A DNA stretch of 64,000 nucleotides, from the NCBI GenBank assembly GCA_938048185.1, contig CALIVT010000002.1:1-64000 (forward strand), given 5' to 3'. The stretch comes from an uncultured Arenicella sp. GTDB taxonomy: Bacteria > Pseudomonadota > Gammaproteobacteria > Arenicellales > Arenicellaceae. The notes under the pieces were generated by a model, which worked only from the letters and a program-made list of their open reading frames with translations, did not search any database and was not told where the DNA came from. Shown here piece by piece: positions 52,871-61,640 of this stretch. The stretch's first letter is position 1, and each line of letters starts with the position of its first letter. A program made the position numbers and the translations under genes.

Positions 52871-53770
52871 TTATTTCTTTTTGGCACGAGGGTGCGCGTC
52901 ATCATAAACTTGCGCGAGGTGTTGAAAATCCAAATGCGTGTAAATTTGCGTGGTACTTATATTCGCGTGCCCAAGCAATTCTTGTACCGCGCGCAGCTCA
53001 CCGCTTGATTCGAGCATGTGGCTCGCGAAAGAATGACGTAACATGTGCGGGCTCACTGAAACCTCAACGCCTTGTCTGGCCGCCCAATACTTAACTCTTG
53101 CTTGAATACTACGAACACTGATACGGTTACCATGCTGGCTCACGAACACCGCTTGATAGTCTTTTAGTGGCAAAGTATTGCGTTGAATCAGCCAGTTTCG
53201 TAGCGCCTGGTCAGCCTGCCTGCCAATCGGCAGGTCACGCATTTTATCGCCTTTACCGGTCACCCTCAGCATTTTGTCGGGCAAGTTAATGTCGTTCAGA
53301 TCTAAAGAACAAAGTTCGGATAAGCGTAAACCAGACGAATAAAATAATTCAAGAATAGCCTTATCGCGATAGCTCAATGGGTCATCTAGCTTAATTTCGA
53401 CCAAAGACGTGATTTGGTCAACGCTGAGGGTTTTTGGCAAACGCTTCTCAGACTTTGGTGCACGCACGTCATCAAACGGATTAACGCTGAGTTGCCCTTG
53501 CTGGATTAGGTAAGCCGCCAGACCACGGCCCGCCGACAATATTCGCTGTATGCTTTTTGGGTGCAATCCATTGGCATTTAAGCTCGCGGAGAATAGCCTA
53601 ATAATATGATTCGATAAGCCTTGCCATAACAATATACCGCGACCATCACAAAAATCTAATAACTTATTTACGTCGCGTCGATAGGCTTTAATAGTGTGAA
53701 TTGATAAGCGCCGCTCAACCGACAATACTTGTAGGTACTGTTCGACGTAATCACGTGCGGTATCAGCCAT
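52871..53770 (-). CDS. xerC: Tyrosine recombinase XerC
   Basis: XerC acts with XerD at dif to resolve chromosome dimers. The 299-aa product has the SAM-like N-terminal domain and the full catalytic set: Arg149 (SSGLRLSEL), Lys173 (TGKGDKMR), His242 and Arg245 (PHMLRHSFA), His268 (LLGHANIS) and Tyr277 (QIYTHL). Its place after dapF and DUF484 identifies XerC rather than XerD. No dif-like site was looked for beyond this window. Confidence 0.96.
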   Translation of the reverse strand: MADTARDYVEQYLQVLSVERRLSIHTIKAYRRDVNKLLDFCDGRGILLWQGLSNHIIRLFSASLNANGLHPKSIQRILSAGRGLAAYLIQQGQLSVNPFDDVRAPKSEKRLPKTLSVDQITSLVEIKLDDPLSYRDKAILELFYSSGLRLSELCSLDLNDINLPDKMLRVTGKGDKMRDLPIGRQADQALRNWLIQRNTLPLKDYQAVFVSQHGNRISVRSIQARVKYWAARQGVEVSVSPHMLRHSFASHMLESSGELRAVQELLGHANISTTQIYTHLDFQHLAQVYDDAHPRAKKK

Positions 53771-53778
53771 ATCACCGC

Positions 53779-54423
53779 TTAGCTAACGCTTGGTTGTAAA
53801 CGCGCTAAACAAAGCCCTGACATTAAGCCGAGGCGATCAAGGTGTGCTGTGCCCAACTCGTTAGTATAACGATCAGGGTCTTGCGACCCTAACGCGAGAA
53901 TACCAAGTGGTTGATTAGCGTCGTAGGTGCGCATTGGAATTAGCGCGGCAGAATTAATATCAGCTGAAAAGAATAAATTCATTATCGAGCTTGGCCAGCG
54001 GTTGTCACACACCGCCCTATTATTAACCATGCGGCGCACAGCATCATCATAACCCTCATTATCACTAGGTCGGCGTACCGCCGCTTGTGAGGTCTTAAAC
54101 GTAACTTCGTCAATATTGAACGTATTGCGCAGCTCCGAAGGAAATTCAGTCGCAAATTGTGAAAGGTTAGTAAAACCAATCAACTGACAAATAACATGCG
54201 AAAAACTATCGCTAATTTGCTCGTTCTCGCGCGCCACTTGCATAAATTGCGATTGCTGGTTTTTGTGCTCGCCTAAGCGTTCTTTCAACATCGCCACCTG
54301 ACGCTCTAATAGAGACGCCGTGCCGCGACTGTCGGTTAAGGTGACGAGCTCCAAAAATTCAGGGTACTGCTGAAAAATATTAGGGTTATCTTTTAAATAT
54401 TCGGCTAACTCCGCTTTGGTCAT
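53779..54423 (-). CDS. DUF484 family protein (GAF-like)
   Basis: The 214-aa product has LAEYLKDNPNIFQQYPEFLELVTL at the start, a helical linker, and a GAF-like C-terminal domain (SAALIPMRTYDANQPLGILALGSQDPDRYTNELGTAHLDRLG). This is the DUF484 family, found almost always between dapF and xerC. Function unknown. It overlaps dapF by 4 nt and is 8 nt before xerC. Confidence 0.93.
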   Translation of the reverse strand: MTKAELAEYLKDNPNIFQQYPEFLELVTLTDSRGTASLLERQVAMLKERLGEHKNQQSQFMQVARENEQISDSFSHVICQLIGFTNLSQFATEFPSELRNTFNIDEVTFKTSQAAVRRPSDNEGYDDAVRRMVNNRAVCDNRWPSSIMNLFFSADINSAALIPMRTYDANQPLGILALGSQDPDRYTNELGTAHLDRLGLMSGLCLARLQPSVS

Positions 54424-55253
54424 AGTGTGATCACCCCTTCAAACGATGTCTCAGCAGGCCCGGTCATCCTGACACTGTGACCCTCGCCTACCCATTCTAT
54501 TATTAAATCACCGCCGGTAAGATGCGCGGTCACTTTATTGTCTAACTGGCCTGCTTGAATACCCGCGACAACCGCCGCGCAAGCACCAGAACCGCAGGCT
54601 ATGGTCTCGCCAGACCCACGCTCAAACACCCGTAAGCTAATATCATTACGGCTGTTGATTTGCATAAAACCAATATTGGCTTTCTCTGGGAACATCGGAT
54701 GCACTTCTAACGCAGCGCCCAACTCAAGTACCGGCGCAGTAGAAACATTATCGACCACTAACACCGCATGCGGATTGCCCATAGACAAGGCCGCGAAATC
54801 TATAGGCACGCCATTGTGCTCTAACTGATAAGCTGGTTCGCGCTGCGGTCTATCCAAGGGAATATCTTGAGGCTCGAAGCGTGGTGCTCCCATATCTACG
54901 GTGACCGATTTACTCGCATCATCGGCACTCAAGGTCATTTCGCCCGTCAGGGTCTCAACGTTAATGGGGTTCTTGCTAGAGAGGCCTTTTTCATGCACAT
55001 AACGCACAAAGCAACGCGCGCCGTTGCCACACTGGCCAACTTCGCTACCATCGGCATTTAAAATACGATATTTAAAATCAAACGCTGCTCGTGAAGGCTG
55101 CTCAACTATCAAAATCTGATCGCAACCCACGCCAAAATGTCGATCAGCAATACGCGCGGCCTGCGCAGCCGAGAGCGGTACAACGTGCTTGGTAAAGTCC
55201 AAGACCACGAAGTCATTGCCAAGCCCATGCATTTTGGTAAATTTAAGTTCCAT
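54420..55253 (-). CDS. dapF: Diaminopimelate epimerase
   Basis: DapF converts L,L- to meso-diaminopimelate for peptidoglycan and lysine. The 277-aa product has MHGLGNDFVVLD at the start and the two catalytic Cys: Cys75 (VGQCGNGARCF) and Cys220 (ETIACGSGAC). SMGNPHAVLVVD and VFERGSGE are typical. I chose the ATG at 55253 (MELKFTKMHGLGN); the upstream frame lacks family sequence. It is divergent from the YrfG-like gene, 37 nt away, and starts the dapF-DUF484-xerC-b561 unit. Confidence 0.97.
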   Translation of the reverse strand: MELKFTKMHGLGNDFVVLDFTKHVVPLSAAQAARIADRHFGVGCDQILIVEQPSRAAFDFKYRILNADGSEVGQCGNGARCFVRYVHEKGLSSKNPINVETLTGEMTLSADDASKSVTVDMGAPRFEPQDIPLDRPQREPAYQLEHNGVPIDFAALSMGNPHAVLVVDNVSTAPVLELGAALEVHPMFPEKANIGFMQINSRNDISLRVFERGSGETIACGSGACAAVVAGIQAGQLDNKVTAHLTGGDLIIEWVGEGHSVRMTGPAETSFEGVITL

Positions 55254-55277
55254 GCCCGTATTTAAACACAGTTTAGG

Positions 55278-55283
55278 TATAAT
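55278..55283 (+). promoter_or_regulatory. -10-like box 7 nt before the YrfG-like ATG
   Basis: A perfect TATAAT ends 7 nt before the ATG at 55291. No Shine-Dalgarno and no good -35 are visible. Transcription would start at or next to the ATG. Confidence 0.35.
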
Positions 55284-55290
55284 CGCGCGC

Positions 55291-55932
55291 ATGCAATACG
55301 ATTGGCAAAATATTGATACAGTGCTGCTCGACATGGACGGGACGCTACTCGACTTACACTTCGACAGCCATTTCTGGTTGGAACATTTACCGCACGCATT
55401 CGCCCAGCGCAAGAACCTAATGCTCGAAGATGCGCGCTATAAGATATCGCAATTGATGACCGAGCATGCAGGCACACTAAATTGGTATTGCGTCGATTTC
55501 TGGAGCGAGTCTCTGGAGGTCGATATCATGCGACTCAAGAGCGAAGTAACGTATAAAATCGGCTATAGGCCAACCGCTGAGGCCTTCCTAAAGCATTGCC
55601 AACGTGAATGCAGTGATGTGCGCATGGTAACCAACGCCCACCGTAAAATTCTAGACCTAAAGATAGCCAAAACCAGCATCGATCAATACTTCGATCAATT
55701 GCTTTGCTCACACGAACTTGAGCACCCCAAAGAAGATGTCCGCTTCTGGCAACGACTTAACGAAAACAAGCCCTTCGACCCTGAACGCACTTTGTTTCTC
55801 GATGACAATGAAGCGGTACTCGAGTCAGCAGAACGCCACGGCATTAAGCACCTTTACAGTATCGCTGAACCAGATTCACAACGAAAAAGAAAAACGCCAA
55901 GCCGCTTCCCAATGTTAGCCAACTTAATTTAA
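55291..55932 (+). CDS. HAD-family GMP/IMP nucleotidase, YrfG-like
   Basis: The 213-aa product resembles E. coli YrfG along its length. HAD motif I is LLDMDGTLLDL (Asp14, Asp16), the cap has TLNWYCVDFWSESLEVDI, motif II is MVTNAHRK, motif III includes the Lys in HPKEDVRFW, and motif IV is LFLDDNEAVLESA. YrfG dephosphorylates purine monophosphates; substrate transfer to this protein is inference. The ATG at 55291 gives the family start. An in-frame ATG at 55189 lies inside dapF and is unlikely. Confidence 0.88.
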   Translation: MQYDWQNIDTVLLDMDGTLLDLHFDSHFWLEHLPHAFAQRKNLMLEDARYKISQLMTEHAGTLNWYCVDFWSESLEVDIMRLKSEVTYKIGYRPTAEAFLKHCQRECSDVRMVTNAHRKILDLKIAKTSIDQYFDQLLCSHELEHPKEDVRFWQRLNENKPFDPERTLFLDDNEAVLESAERHGIKHLYSIAEPDSQRKRKTPSRFPMLANLI

Positions 55933-55982
55933 ACGCTAGAACAACGAATTATTCGGTCGCTCTTAAAAAAACTGAAGCGTGT

Positions 55983-56279
55983 ATGATCTACATTTCTAGA
56001 GATAAATTTATCGCGATACTTTGTTATTGTTTGGTGAATACCGCCGTTTATCTTCGCGGTGATAATGAGCAACTACGAACGTCCTTGCTGATTCTAGGGG
56101 TGATTTTAATCCCGATCTTTTTGTCACGTATCTACGCGTGGTTTTCGAGCTGGGGTTTTATGGAAAGCCTCGCCAGAGATTTTGGCAAAGGCGTTTCCGC
56201 GGGCCATATATCGTTTTTCTACTGGCTAGTGTTCGCAGTGGTGTCCTTGTTTTTTCTGTTTAACTGGCGTTTGTACTAA
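55983..56279 (+). CDS. Small membrane protein of unknown function
   Basis: The 98-aa product has three hydrophobic segments: about 8-24 (FIAILCYCLVNTAVYL), 34-56 (LLILGVILIPIFLSRIYAWF) and 76-97 (ISFFYWLVFAVVSLFFLFNW). A short basic and glycine-rich loop lies between the second and third. I recognise no family. It follows the YrfG-like gene by 50 nt and may be co-transcribed with it. Confidence 0.65.
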   Translation: MIYISRDKFIAILCYCLVNTAVYLRGDNEQLRTSLLILGVILIPIFLSRIYAWFSSWGFMESLARDFGKGVSAGHISFFYWLVFAVVSLFFLFNWRLY

Positions 56280-56296
56280 TAAACACAGCTGGGCAT

Positions 56297-56316
56297 CCCT
56301 AATCCCTAATCCCTAG
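56297..56316. repeat. Short CCCTAAT tandem repeat
   Basis: CCCTAAT occurs twice followed by CCCTAG, in the 63-nt gap between two convergent genes. It is a simple heptamer run with no evident role. Confidence 0.8.
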
Positions 56317-56342
56317 TAGACAATAACTCACTCGGCGTCTCG

Positions 56343-56867
56343 TTATAACGCTAAGTGATATACATCAAGCTGAGTACCACCGTCTTCTATTTTCACACTT
56401 GTTTTGTTAAACCCTAGTTTATTGAGCAGGCCAAATGACGCTAAATTTTCTCGCTCAATACACGCCCTTACGCTTTTCACTCCGGGCTTAAATTTCAACG
56501 TGGCCAGAAGCTCAGTCATCGCTTCTATCATATAGCCTTGGCCCCATACCTCTTTGCTCAGCACATAACCAAACTCTAAGCTTTTATCGACATCGTTGAA
56601 ATTGAACACAAGACAGCTACCGATCACTTTTTTATCTCGTAAGCGCTCTAAAACATATTGTTGAGCGCTTTCTTCAAGTCTACGATGCTGTACTCTGGCA
56701 AACCAGTCTTTGGCAGCGTCCCAATCTTGCCAGGTGTTATACGGCAAATATCTATTTACTTCGTCGACACAGTGCATGTCATAGATTGCGCGCAAATCGG
56801 TGTTGAGCACAGGCCGAATCATTAATCTTTCGGATTCAACTGTTAAATTTTCAATGGCGCTATACAT
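56343..56867 (-). CDS. GNAT-family N-acetyltransferase (RimJ/RimL type)
   Basis: The 174-aa product has the Acetyltransf_3 pattern: ERLMIRPVLNTDLRAIYDMH at the start, the ERLRDKKVIGSCLVFNF strand, EFGYVLSKEVWGQGYMIEAM with the acetyl-CoA loop, and ACIERENLASFGLLNKLGFNK. The family acetylates protein N termini or small amines; the substrate is unknown. I chose the ATG at 56867, which has AAGGA just upstream. A GTG at 56891 would overlap the preceding gene by 4 nt and is also possible. Confidence 0.85.
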   Translation of the reverse strand: MYSAIENLTVESERLMIRPVLNTDLRAIYDMHCVDEVNRYLPYNTWQDWDAAKDWFARVQHRRLEESAQQYVLERLRDKKVIGSCLVFNFNDVDKSLEFGYVLSKEVWGQGYMIEAMTELLATLKFKPGVKSVRACIERENLASFGLLNKLGFNKTSVKIEDGGTQLDVYHLAL

Positions 56868-56887
56868 AAATCCTTGCCTTGGAAAAA

Positions 56888-57562
56888 TCACTCACGCTTA
56901 AATTGACCGGATTTCAAAAACTGTTTTACCTGTGTGATTACCCGTCGGTCAAGCATCATAAAAGTATGATCAACGGGTAATACTAGATGGTCAGCCATTC
57001 CCTCGACTTTCGAACTATCGACAGTGACCTTACCGTCTGACTCGTTGTTGAGTATCCGCCTATAGAAGAGGTTGTAATTCCGTGTGCCTGCAATTACGCC
57101 AAGCGGAAAATCGACAGCGCCCAATTGGTTTGGCCGGCTATATTCGCCGGTACCCAATTGACCACCAGCAGGGCCGTTAAGAGTGTTAAAGGTTAAGCTA
57201 AGAAAGGGACTACTTTGAAAAAAATCGACCAGCTCACTACCCTTGTTAGGTGGACCCAACATCACGACGTTACCCATATTCTCGAGCTTATGTTCGCTAA
57301 GGTATTGCCGTAGCAAAATGCCGCCCAGTGAGTGCGTGACGAAATGAATTTTCGCGTATTGCTTTGAACTGTCTTGACCGCATTTAGCTACGGCACCACC
57401 CACCGCAAGCCTCGCAAGTGCTTCAACGGTATAGCTTCTTGAGGGATAGGTTTCATTAACAATATCGTAGTCGGCTCGTAGTTCGCTTGCGAGTTTGCCA
57501 AGTGAATATTTAGTGCGTGACAAACCGTGCAGCATTACAACGCATTCGTTTTTCTGTGCCAT
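56888..57562 (-). CDS. Alpha/beta hydrolase, lipase-like
   Basis: The 224-aa product has the strand-turn start VVMLHGLSRTKYS (oxyanion residues after HG) and the nucleophile elbow THSLGG with Ser78. The likely acid and base are in NNESDGKVTV and PVDHTFMMLD. The LGPPNKGSELVDFF stretch is typical of triacylglycerol-lipase or PGAP1-like hydrolases. There is no signal peptide, so it is probably cytoplasmic. It lies 29 nt after uvrD and may be in its operon. Confidence 0.85.
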   Translation of the reverse strand: MAQKNECVVMLHGLSRTKYSLGKLASELRADYDIVNETYPSRSYTVEALARLAVGGAVAKCGQDSSKQYAKIHFVTHSLGGILLRQYLSEHKLENMGNVVMLGPPNKGSELVDFFQSSPFLSLTFNTLNGPAGGQLGTGEYSRPNQLGAVDFPLGVIAGTRNYNLFYRRILNNESDGKVTVDSSKVEGMADHLVLPVDHTFMMLDRRVITQVKQFLKSGQFKRE

Positions 57563-57591
57563 GCTCGCTCCTTAGCCTTGTTGTTGCGTAT

Positions 57592-59766
57592 TTAAAGTTG
57601 AGTCAAATTAGCGTAGGCAAGCACTAACCATTTACTGCCTACGTCACTAAAATTAATTTGGATGCGTGCATATTCCCCGTGGCCTTCTAAGTTGACCACG
57701 GTACCGTCACCAAATTTAGGGTGCCTCACGTTCATGCCTACCGCGATCCCGCTTTCATGAGCACTTTGGTCATCCACCCAAGCCGAGTGCTTGCGAACCG
57801 GCGCAGAGTATGGATTTTTGGGTTTAACGCGCACTGCCTGTAGCAGCTCGTCGGGAATTTCACCTAAGAAGCGTGAGGGGCTGGTGTATTTTTCTGAACC
57901 ATAGAGTCGCCTTGACTCCGCGTGAGTCAGCCATAGCTGCTTCATTGCCCGAGTCATACCAACATAGCAAAGACGGCGCTCCTCTTCGAGTCGGCCCGAG
58001 CCTTCTTCAAGTGAGCGTTGGTGTGGGAACAAACCTTCTTCTAAACCAGTGAGAAAGACCATCGGAAACTCCAAACCTTTGGCGGTGTGCAAACTCATTA
58101 ACTGCACACAGTCTTCCCACTCTTCGGCTTGGCCCTCACCGGCTTCAAGTGCGGCATGAGCTAAGAACGAAGACAATGGAGGCAAGTCATCTTCAGTTTC
58201 GTCAATTTCATACCCGCGTGCCGCGGTCACTAACTCTTGCAAGTTCTCGACCCTGGCTTGGCCCTTCTCGCCTTTTTCTTTCTTGAAATGCTCTATAAGC
58301 TGACTTAAATCCAACATGATTTCAATTTGTTGGAATAAATCTTGGTCAACAATTTGCGAGCGTATTTCTTGAATCAAATTCACAAAACCAGCCAAAGCCG
58401 ATTGTGCTCGACTAGTGAGTTGCGTGCTGGCAAGTAATTGATTAGACGCATCCCACATAGAGAGTTGGTTTTGCCGCGCGTACTCGCGCACGGTGTCGAT
58501 GGTCTTGTTGCCAATGCCGCGCGTGGGAGTATTCACCACACGCTCAAAGGAAGGGTCATTATCGGTGCTGTCAGCTAAGCGCAAATACGCCAGCGCGTCT
58601 TTAATCTCCGCACGTTCGAAGAAACGCAGGCCACCGTAAACGCGATACGGCATTCCGGCATTTAGTAATTTTTCTTCGAAGGTGCGAGACTGTGCATTCG
58701 ACCGATAAAGAATCGCGGTCTCACTGCGCAGCCCGCCATCTTTCACCCACGCATGAATTTGATCGATGACGAATTTAGCCTCGTCCCCTTCGTTGTACGC
58801 GGTGTAGAGTTTTACCGGTTCACCGTCTTCGCCAGCGGTCCATAGATTTTTGCCGAGGCGCGTGTCGTTGTTTTCGATGACCGCATTCGCCGCATTTAGA
58901 ATGCTAGTGGTGGAACGATAGTTTTGTTCAAGCCTTACAACTTTGGTGTCGGGAAAGTCTTTTTCAAATTGGAGAATATTTTCCACTTTCGCACCGCGCC
59001 AACCATAAATACTTTGGTCATCATCACCCACTGCAAATAGGCAATGTGACTTTTGCACCAACAATCGCAGCCACGCATATTGAATGGAGTTAGTGTCCTG
59101 GAATTCGTCGACTAACACATGTTGAAAACGGTCTTGGTAGCGCGCGCGCAGTACTTCGTTGTTTTTTAACAACTCGAACGCGCGCAGCAATAACTCCGAA
59201 AAATCGATTAGACCAAATCGCTGACACAAGCCTTCATAATGGCTATAGACCGCCAGCATAGTTTGCTGTTGTTGATCATTGCTTTGCGGCACACTACTGG
59301 GCCGCCGACCCTCTTCTTTATGGCCGTTGATATACCATTGCAATTGTTTGGGCGGCCAATAAGCTTCATCCAATGCAAGCTCTTTTAGGCTGCGCTTCAC
59401 CATCCGCAATTGGTCGTCGCTGTCTAAAATTTGGAACGCTTGCGGTAAGTTTGCTTCTTGGTAGTGCTGGCGCAGCAAACGGTGCGCTAGGCTGTGGAAC
59501 GTGCCAATCCACATACCAGACATCGGCAAGCCCAACATGTCTTCAATTCGCGAACGCATTTCACGACTGGCCTTATTAGTAAAGGTAACCGCCAAAATAG
59601 CCAATGGCGATACCTGATGGCCTTCGACTAAATAAGCAATGCGCGACGTCAGCACGCGTGTCTTACCACTGCCCGCACCGGCCAGTATTAAGATCGGCGA
59701 TGGCGGCGCGGCCACTGCCTCACGTTGAGCATCATTTAGCTCATTGAAAATATGCGAAATATCCAA
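57592..59766 (-). CDS. uvrD: DNA helicase II
   Basis: UvrD unwinds DNA in nucleotide-excision and mismatch repair. The 724-aa product has LNDAQREAVAAPPSP then Walker A AGAGSGKT (about 29-36), AVTFTNKASREMRSRI, VDEFQDTNSIQY (about 218), VGDDDQSIYGWRGAKV, QNYRST, LMSLHTAKGLEFPMVF and YVGMTRAMKQL. The C-terminal Tudor-like piece (GMNVRHPKFGDGTVVNLEG) separates UvrD from Rep. The start is TTG at 59766, which gives the exact E. coli-like N terminus; no Shine-Dalgarno precedes it. It starts 1 nt after the glmS stop. Confidence 0.95.
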   Translation of the reverse strand: MDISHIFNELNDAQREAVAAPPSPILILAGAGSGKTRVLTSRIAYLVEGHQVSPLAILAVTFTNKASREMRSRIEDMLGLPMSGMWIGTFHSLAHRLLRQHYQEANLPQAFQILDSDDQLRMVKRSLKELALDEAYWPPKQLQWYINGHKEEGRRPSSVPQSNDQQQQTMLAVYSHYEGLCQRFGLIDFSELLLRAFELLKNNEVLRARYQDRFQHVLVDEFQDTNSIQYAWLRLLVQKSHCLFAVGDDDQSIYGWRGAKVENILQFEKDFPDTKVVRLEQNYRSTTSILNAANAVIENNDTRLGKNLWTAGEDGEPVKLYTAYNEGDEAKFVIDQIHAWVKDGGLRSETAILYRSNAQSRTFEEKLLNAGMPYRVYGGLRFFERAEIKDALAYLRLADSTDNDPSFERVVNTPTRGIGNKTIDTVREYARQNQLSMWDASNQLLASTQLTSRAQSALAGFVNLIQEIRSQIVDQDLFQQIEIMLDLSQLIEHFKKEKGEKGQARVENLQELVTAARGYEIDETEDDLPPLSSFLAHAALEAGEGQAEEWEDCVQLMSLHTAKGLEFPMVFLTGLEEGLFPHQRSLEEGSGRLEEERRLCYVGMTRAMKQLWLTHAESRRLYGSEKYTSPSRFLGEIPDELLQAVRVKPKNPYSAPVRKHSAWVDDQSAHESGIAVGMNVRHPKFGDGTVVNLEGHGEYARIQINFSDVGSKWLVLAYANLTQL

Positions 59767-59767
59767 A

Positions 59768-61603
59768 CTATTCGACCGTCACTGATTTAGCCAAATTTCT
59801 TGGCTTATCAATGTCAGTCCCCTTTAAGAGCGCAACGTGATACGAGAGCAGCTGCAGCGGTATGGTGTAAATCACCGGCGCGATGTAATTGTTAACCGGC
59901 GCCACTTTTAATACCAACGTGCTCTCGTCCGACTCTAAATCAGAATTTGCATCCGCGAAAACATAAAGCTTACCGCCGCGCGCACGAACTTCTTCTAAAT
60001 TGGACTTAAGCTTTTCTTGTAATTCGTCGTTAGGCGCGACGGCAACAACGGGCATGTCTTCGTCAATCAATGCCAACGGACCGTGCTTAAGCTCGCCGGC
60101 GGCGTAGGCCTCTGCGTGAATATAGGAAATTTCCTTTAGCTTTAACGCCCCCTCGACCGCAATAGGGTAATGTGCGCCGCGACCGAGGAACAAGGTATGG
60201 TTTTTATCTGCAAAGTGCTTAGACATAGCGATTATGTCATCTTCTAAGTCTAAGGCGTTTTCAATTTGTTGCGGCAGACTGCGAAGCTCTTGAACAATCT
60301 CCGCCTCCATCACGTCGGCACTTCGCCCATCGCCCAAGCGACGGCGGCGCAGGCAAATTGCAAGCATTAATAAGGTCACCAGCTGAGTGGTAAACGCCTT
60401 AGTAGACGCCACGCCAATTTCTCGGCCGGCGTGCGTAAAGATGGTTAAATCGCTGGCGCGAACCAATGAGCTCTCGGGTACATTGCAGATACACAAGGTA
60501 TTGATATAACCCAGAGTCTTGGCCATTTCTAAGGCGGCCATCGTGTCGAGCGTTTCGCCCGATTGAGAAATGGTCGCAAACAAGGTACCTTCGTTGACCA
60601 CGTGTTTACGATAACGGTACTCGCTTGCGATTTCGACATCACACTTGATGCCGAACTCTTCGAACCAATAGCGCGCGACACACGCAGCGTTGTAGCTTGT
60701 GCCACATGCGATAATTTTTAGCTCTTTGGTTTTATCAAAAATTTCACGGGCGTTTTCACCGAAAGGCAGATCGAGCACACTGTCGGCGCCTAAACGACCC
60801 TCTAAAGTTTCGGTAATCGCGCGAGTTTGCTCGTGAATTTCTTTTTTCATATAGTGCGCAAAGCCACCTAAATCGGTCTCTTCGTCACTGAGTGTGCTAA
60901 TCAATACCGCCCGTTCAACCGGGCTGCCCTGGAAATCAAATATCTCGATCGAAGTGCTCGTGATTTTTGCGATATCGCCGTCTTCCATCACCATGTATTT
61001 TTGCGATACCGGAATAAGCGCCGACATATCAGACGCGATAAAATTTTCACCATCGCCTAGGCCGACGAGTAGTGGCGATCCGCTGCGCGCGGCCACCAAT
61101 ACACCAGGTTCATGCTTTGACACGACCCCTAAACCATACGCGCCGTGCAATTCCGATACCGTCGTTCTGACTGCATTGAACAGGTCTTGGCCTTGCTGCA
61201 TATGCCAATCAATTTGATGCACAATCACCTCAGTATCGGTTTCTGAACTAAACACAAAGCCACGCTCTTTTTGCACCAGTCTTAGTTCATTGTGGTTTTC
61301 GATAATACCGTTATGCACCACCGCAACTTGCGACGAACTGGTGTGAGGGTGCGCATTGTGTTCGGCTGGGCGCCCGTGAGTCGCCCAACGCGTGTGCGCA
61401 ACCCCAATTTGACCGCTAATACCCCCGCAAATACTTTCTAGGCTGGCGACACGACCAACACTGCGACGTAAATCGAGTTCATTGTTCTCAGCGACAACCG
61501 CCAATCCGGCCGAATCATAGCCGCGGTACTCCAGTCGCTTTAAGCCATCAATTAAGGTGGCCGTTACATCACGGCTTGCCACCGCGCCTACAATTCCGCA
61601 CAT
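59768..61603 (-). CDS. glmS: Glutamine--fructose-6-phosphate aminotransferase (isomerizing)
   Basis: GlmS makes glucosamine 6-phosphate, the committed step to UDP-GlcNAc. The 611-aa product starts MCGIVGAVASRD, so Cys1 of the mature enzyme is the glutaminase nucleophile. TRWATHGRPAEHNAHPH is in the glutaminase half. The two SIS domains have CGTSYNAACVARYW and SQSGETLDT, and the end is DIDKPRNLAKSVTVE. AGGAAAC precedes the ATG. There is no sign of the Gram-positive glmS ribozyme. It follows glmU by 37 nt, so glmU, glmS and uvrD probably form one unit. Confidence 0.98.
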   Translation of the reverse strand: MCGIVGAVASRDVTATLIDGLKRLEYRGYDSAGLAVVAENNELDLRRSVGRVASLESICGGISGQIGVAHTRWATHGRPAEHNAHPHTSSSQVAVVHNGIIENHNELRLVQKERGFVFSSETDTEVIVHQIDWHMQQGQDLFNAVRTTVSELHGAYGLGVVSKHEPGVLVAARSGSPLLVGLGDGENFIASDMSALIPVSQKYMVMEDGDIAKITSTSIEIFDFQGSPVERAVLISTLSDEETDLGGFAHYMKKEIHEQTRAITETLEGRLGADSVLDLPFGENAREIFDKTKELKIIACGTSYNAACVARYWFEEFGIKCDVEIASEYRYRKHVVNEGTLFATISQSGETLDTMAALEMAKTLGYINTLCICNVPESSLVRASDLTIFTHAGREIGVASTKAFTTQLVTLLMLAICLRRRRLGDGRSADVMEAEIVQELRSLPQQIENALDLEDDIIAMSKHFADKNHTLFLGRGAHYPIAVEGALKLKEISYIHAEAYAAGELKHGPLALIDEDMPVVAVAPNDELQEKLKSNLEEVRARGGKLYVFADANSDLESDESTLVLKVAPVNNYIAPVIYTIPLQLLSYHVALLKGTDIDKPRNLAKSVTVE

Positions 61604-61640
61604 AGAGTTTCCTGAGTAAGGTTTTGAAAATTACTGTTGT

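Noticed and set aside
56297-56316. Telomere-like CCCTAAT repeats
   Set aside because: There are only two full units and a partial one in a 63-nt gap; this is far too short to mean more than local slippage.
61604-61640. glmS ribozyme or other riboswitch before glmS
   Set aside because: The glmU-glmS gap is only 37 nt and contains an ordinary AGGAAAC ribosome-binding site.
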